Below are positions 51,214 to 51,375 of a DNA stretch of 51,375 bases, piece after piece. Below the pieces are notes generated by a model. The model made no database searches. It had not been told where the DNA came from and saw only the letters and a program-made list of their open reading frames with translations. Made by a program: the position numbers and the translations under genes. Numbering within the stretch: position 1 is the first letter of the stretch; every line of letters starts with the position of its first letter. The DNA comes from Colwellia sp. 39_35_sub15_T18 (GTDB lineage Bacteria > Pseudomonadota > Gammaproteobacteria > Enterobacterales > Alteromonadaceae): NCBI GenBank assembly GCA_002162675.1, contig MAAE01000031.1, forward strand, positions 1 through 51,375, read 5' to 3'.

Positions 51214-51375
51214 GTATAACTCTTATCTTTCACTTTTATAATTTTTCTATCTTACACCTGTTTTTTGTGATTTACTATTTGAAGATGACTGTTTATTAAT
51301 TAATGTTATAATTTTTAGTGGTTTATTGTTTTTTTTGATGGTGAGCCTATTACCCTTCATTTTTAGTCCTAGATA

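Noticed and set aside
1..51375. tRNA, rRNA or known riboswitch genes
   Set aside because: Read by eye on both strands; nothing with a convincing cloverleaf or conserved core was seen. A covariance-model scan would be decisive.

Overview
The window is AT-rich bacterial DNA with gammaproteobacterial gene content: RecA, a hexapeptide/Wzx/Wzy exopolysaccharide locus, H-NOX signalling and a LruC-type secreted protein. A marine Alteromonadales relative (Colwellia- or Thalassotalea-like) fits best. That placement is inference from gene content and base composition, not from a search.

Layout. (1) 1-1.3 kb: recA with a strong terminator, then a small gene of unknown function. (2) 1.8-11.5 kb: a genomic island. 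It carries a Gabija-type pair (OLD/TOPRIM nuclease plus UvrD-like helicase), a MatP-like ribbon-helix-helix protein surrounded by four copies of a 13-bp palindrome, a four-gene cluster of unknown function built round an SF2 helicase, a small Xre regulator and a short tyrosine recombinase. (3) 11.5-38.4 kb: a biofilm polysaccharide locus that closely matches the syp locus of Vibrio fischeri. It has a sigma-54 response regulator (SypG-like); an operon of STAS, OmpA, SLBB export and CpsD-like proteins in the order sypA-B-C-D; an operon with Wzx, Wzy and three glycosyltransferases; an operon of glmS, acyltransferase and glycosyltransferase; an operon of lipoprotein, Wzz, two glycosyltransferases, sugar transferase and a YvcK/CofD-like protein; and a secreted LruC protein. 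(4) 38.4-44.5 kb: two histidine kinases, a periplasmic binding protein, an H-NOX sensor and a response regulator with a degenerate HD-GYP-like domain. (5) 45.1-51.2 kb: a second mobile module of three large tyrosine-recombinase-like proteins and one small helical protein, read leftwards and tightly packed.

How the parts work together. Five -24/-12 (sigma-54) promoters can be read directly: before a 62-codon gene next to the regulator, glmS, the Wzx/Wzy operon, the STAS operon and the LruC gene. Each has, 50-95 bp upstream, a copy of the same motif (roughly TT[CT]GCA-N3-TGC). This makes a coherent regulon for the SypG-like activator at 12829-14250. The H-NOX/kinase genes beside it parallel HnoX/HahK of V. 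fischeri, where nitric oxide controls syp-dependent biofilm.

The most unusual item is the MatP-like gene at 6161-6961. E. coli MatP binds the 13-bp palindrome GTGACRNYGTCAC. This homologue sits among 13-bp palindromes GTTAC-N3-GTAAC, three of them exactly 34 bp apart over its own promoter and a fourth starting on the last base of its stop codon. It looks like an element-borne MatP/matS-type protein-DNA system.
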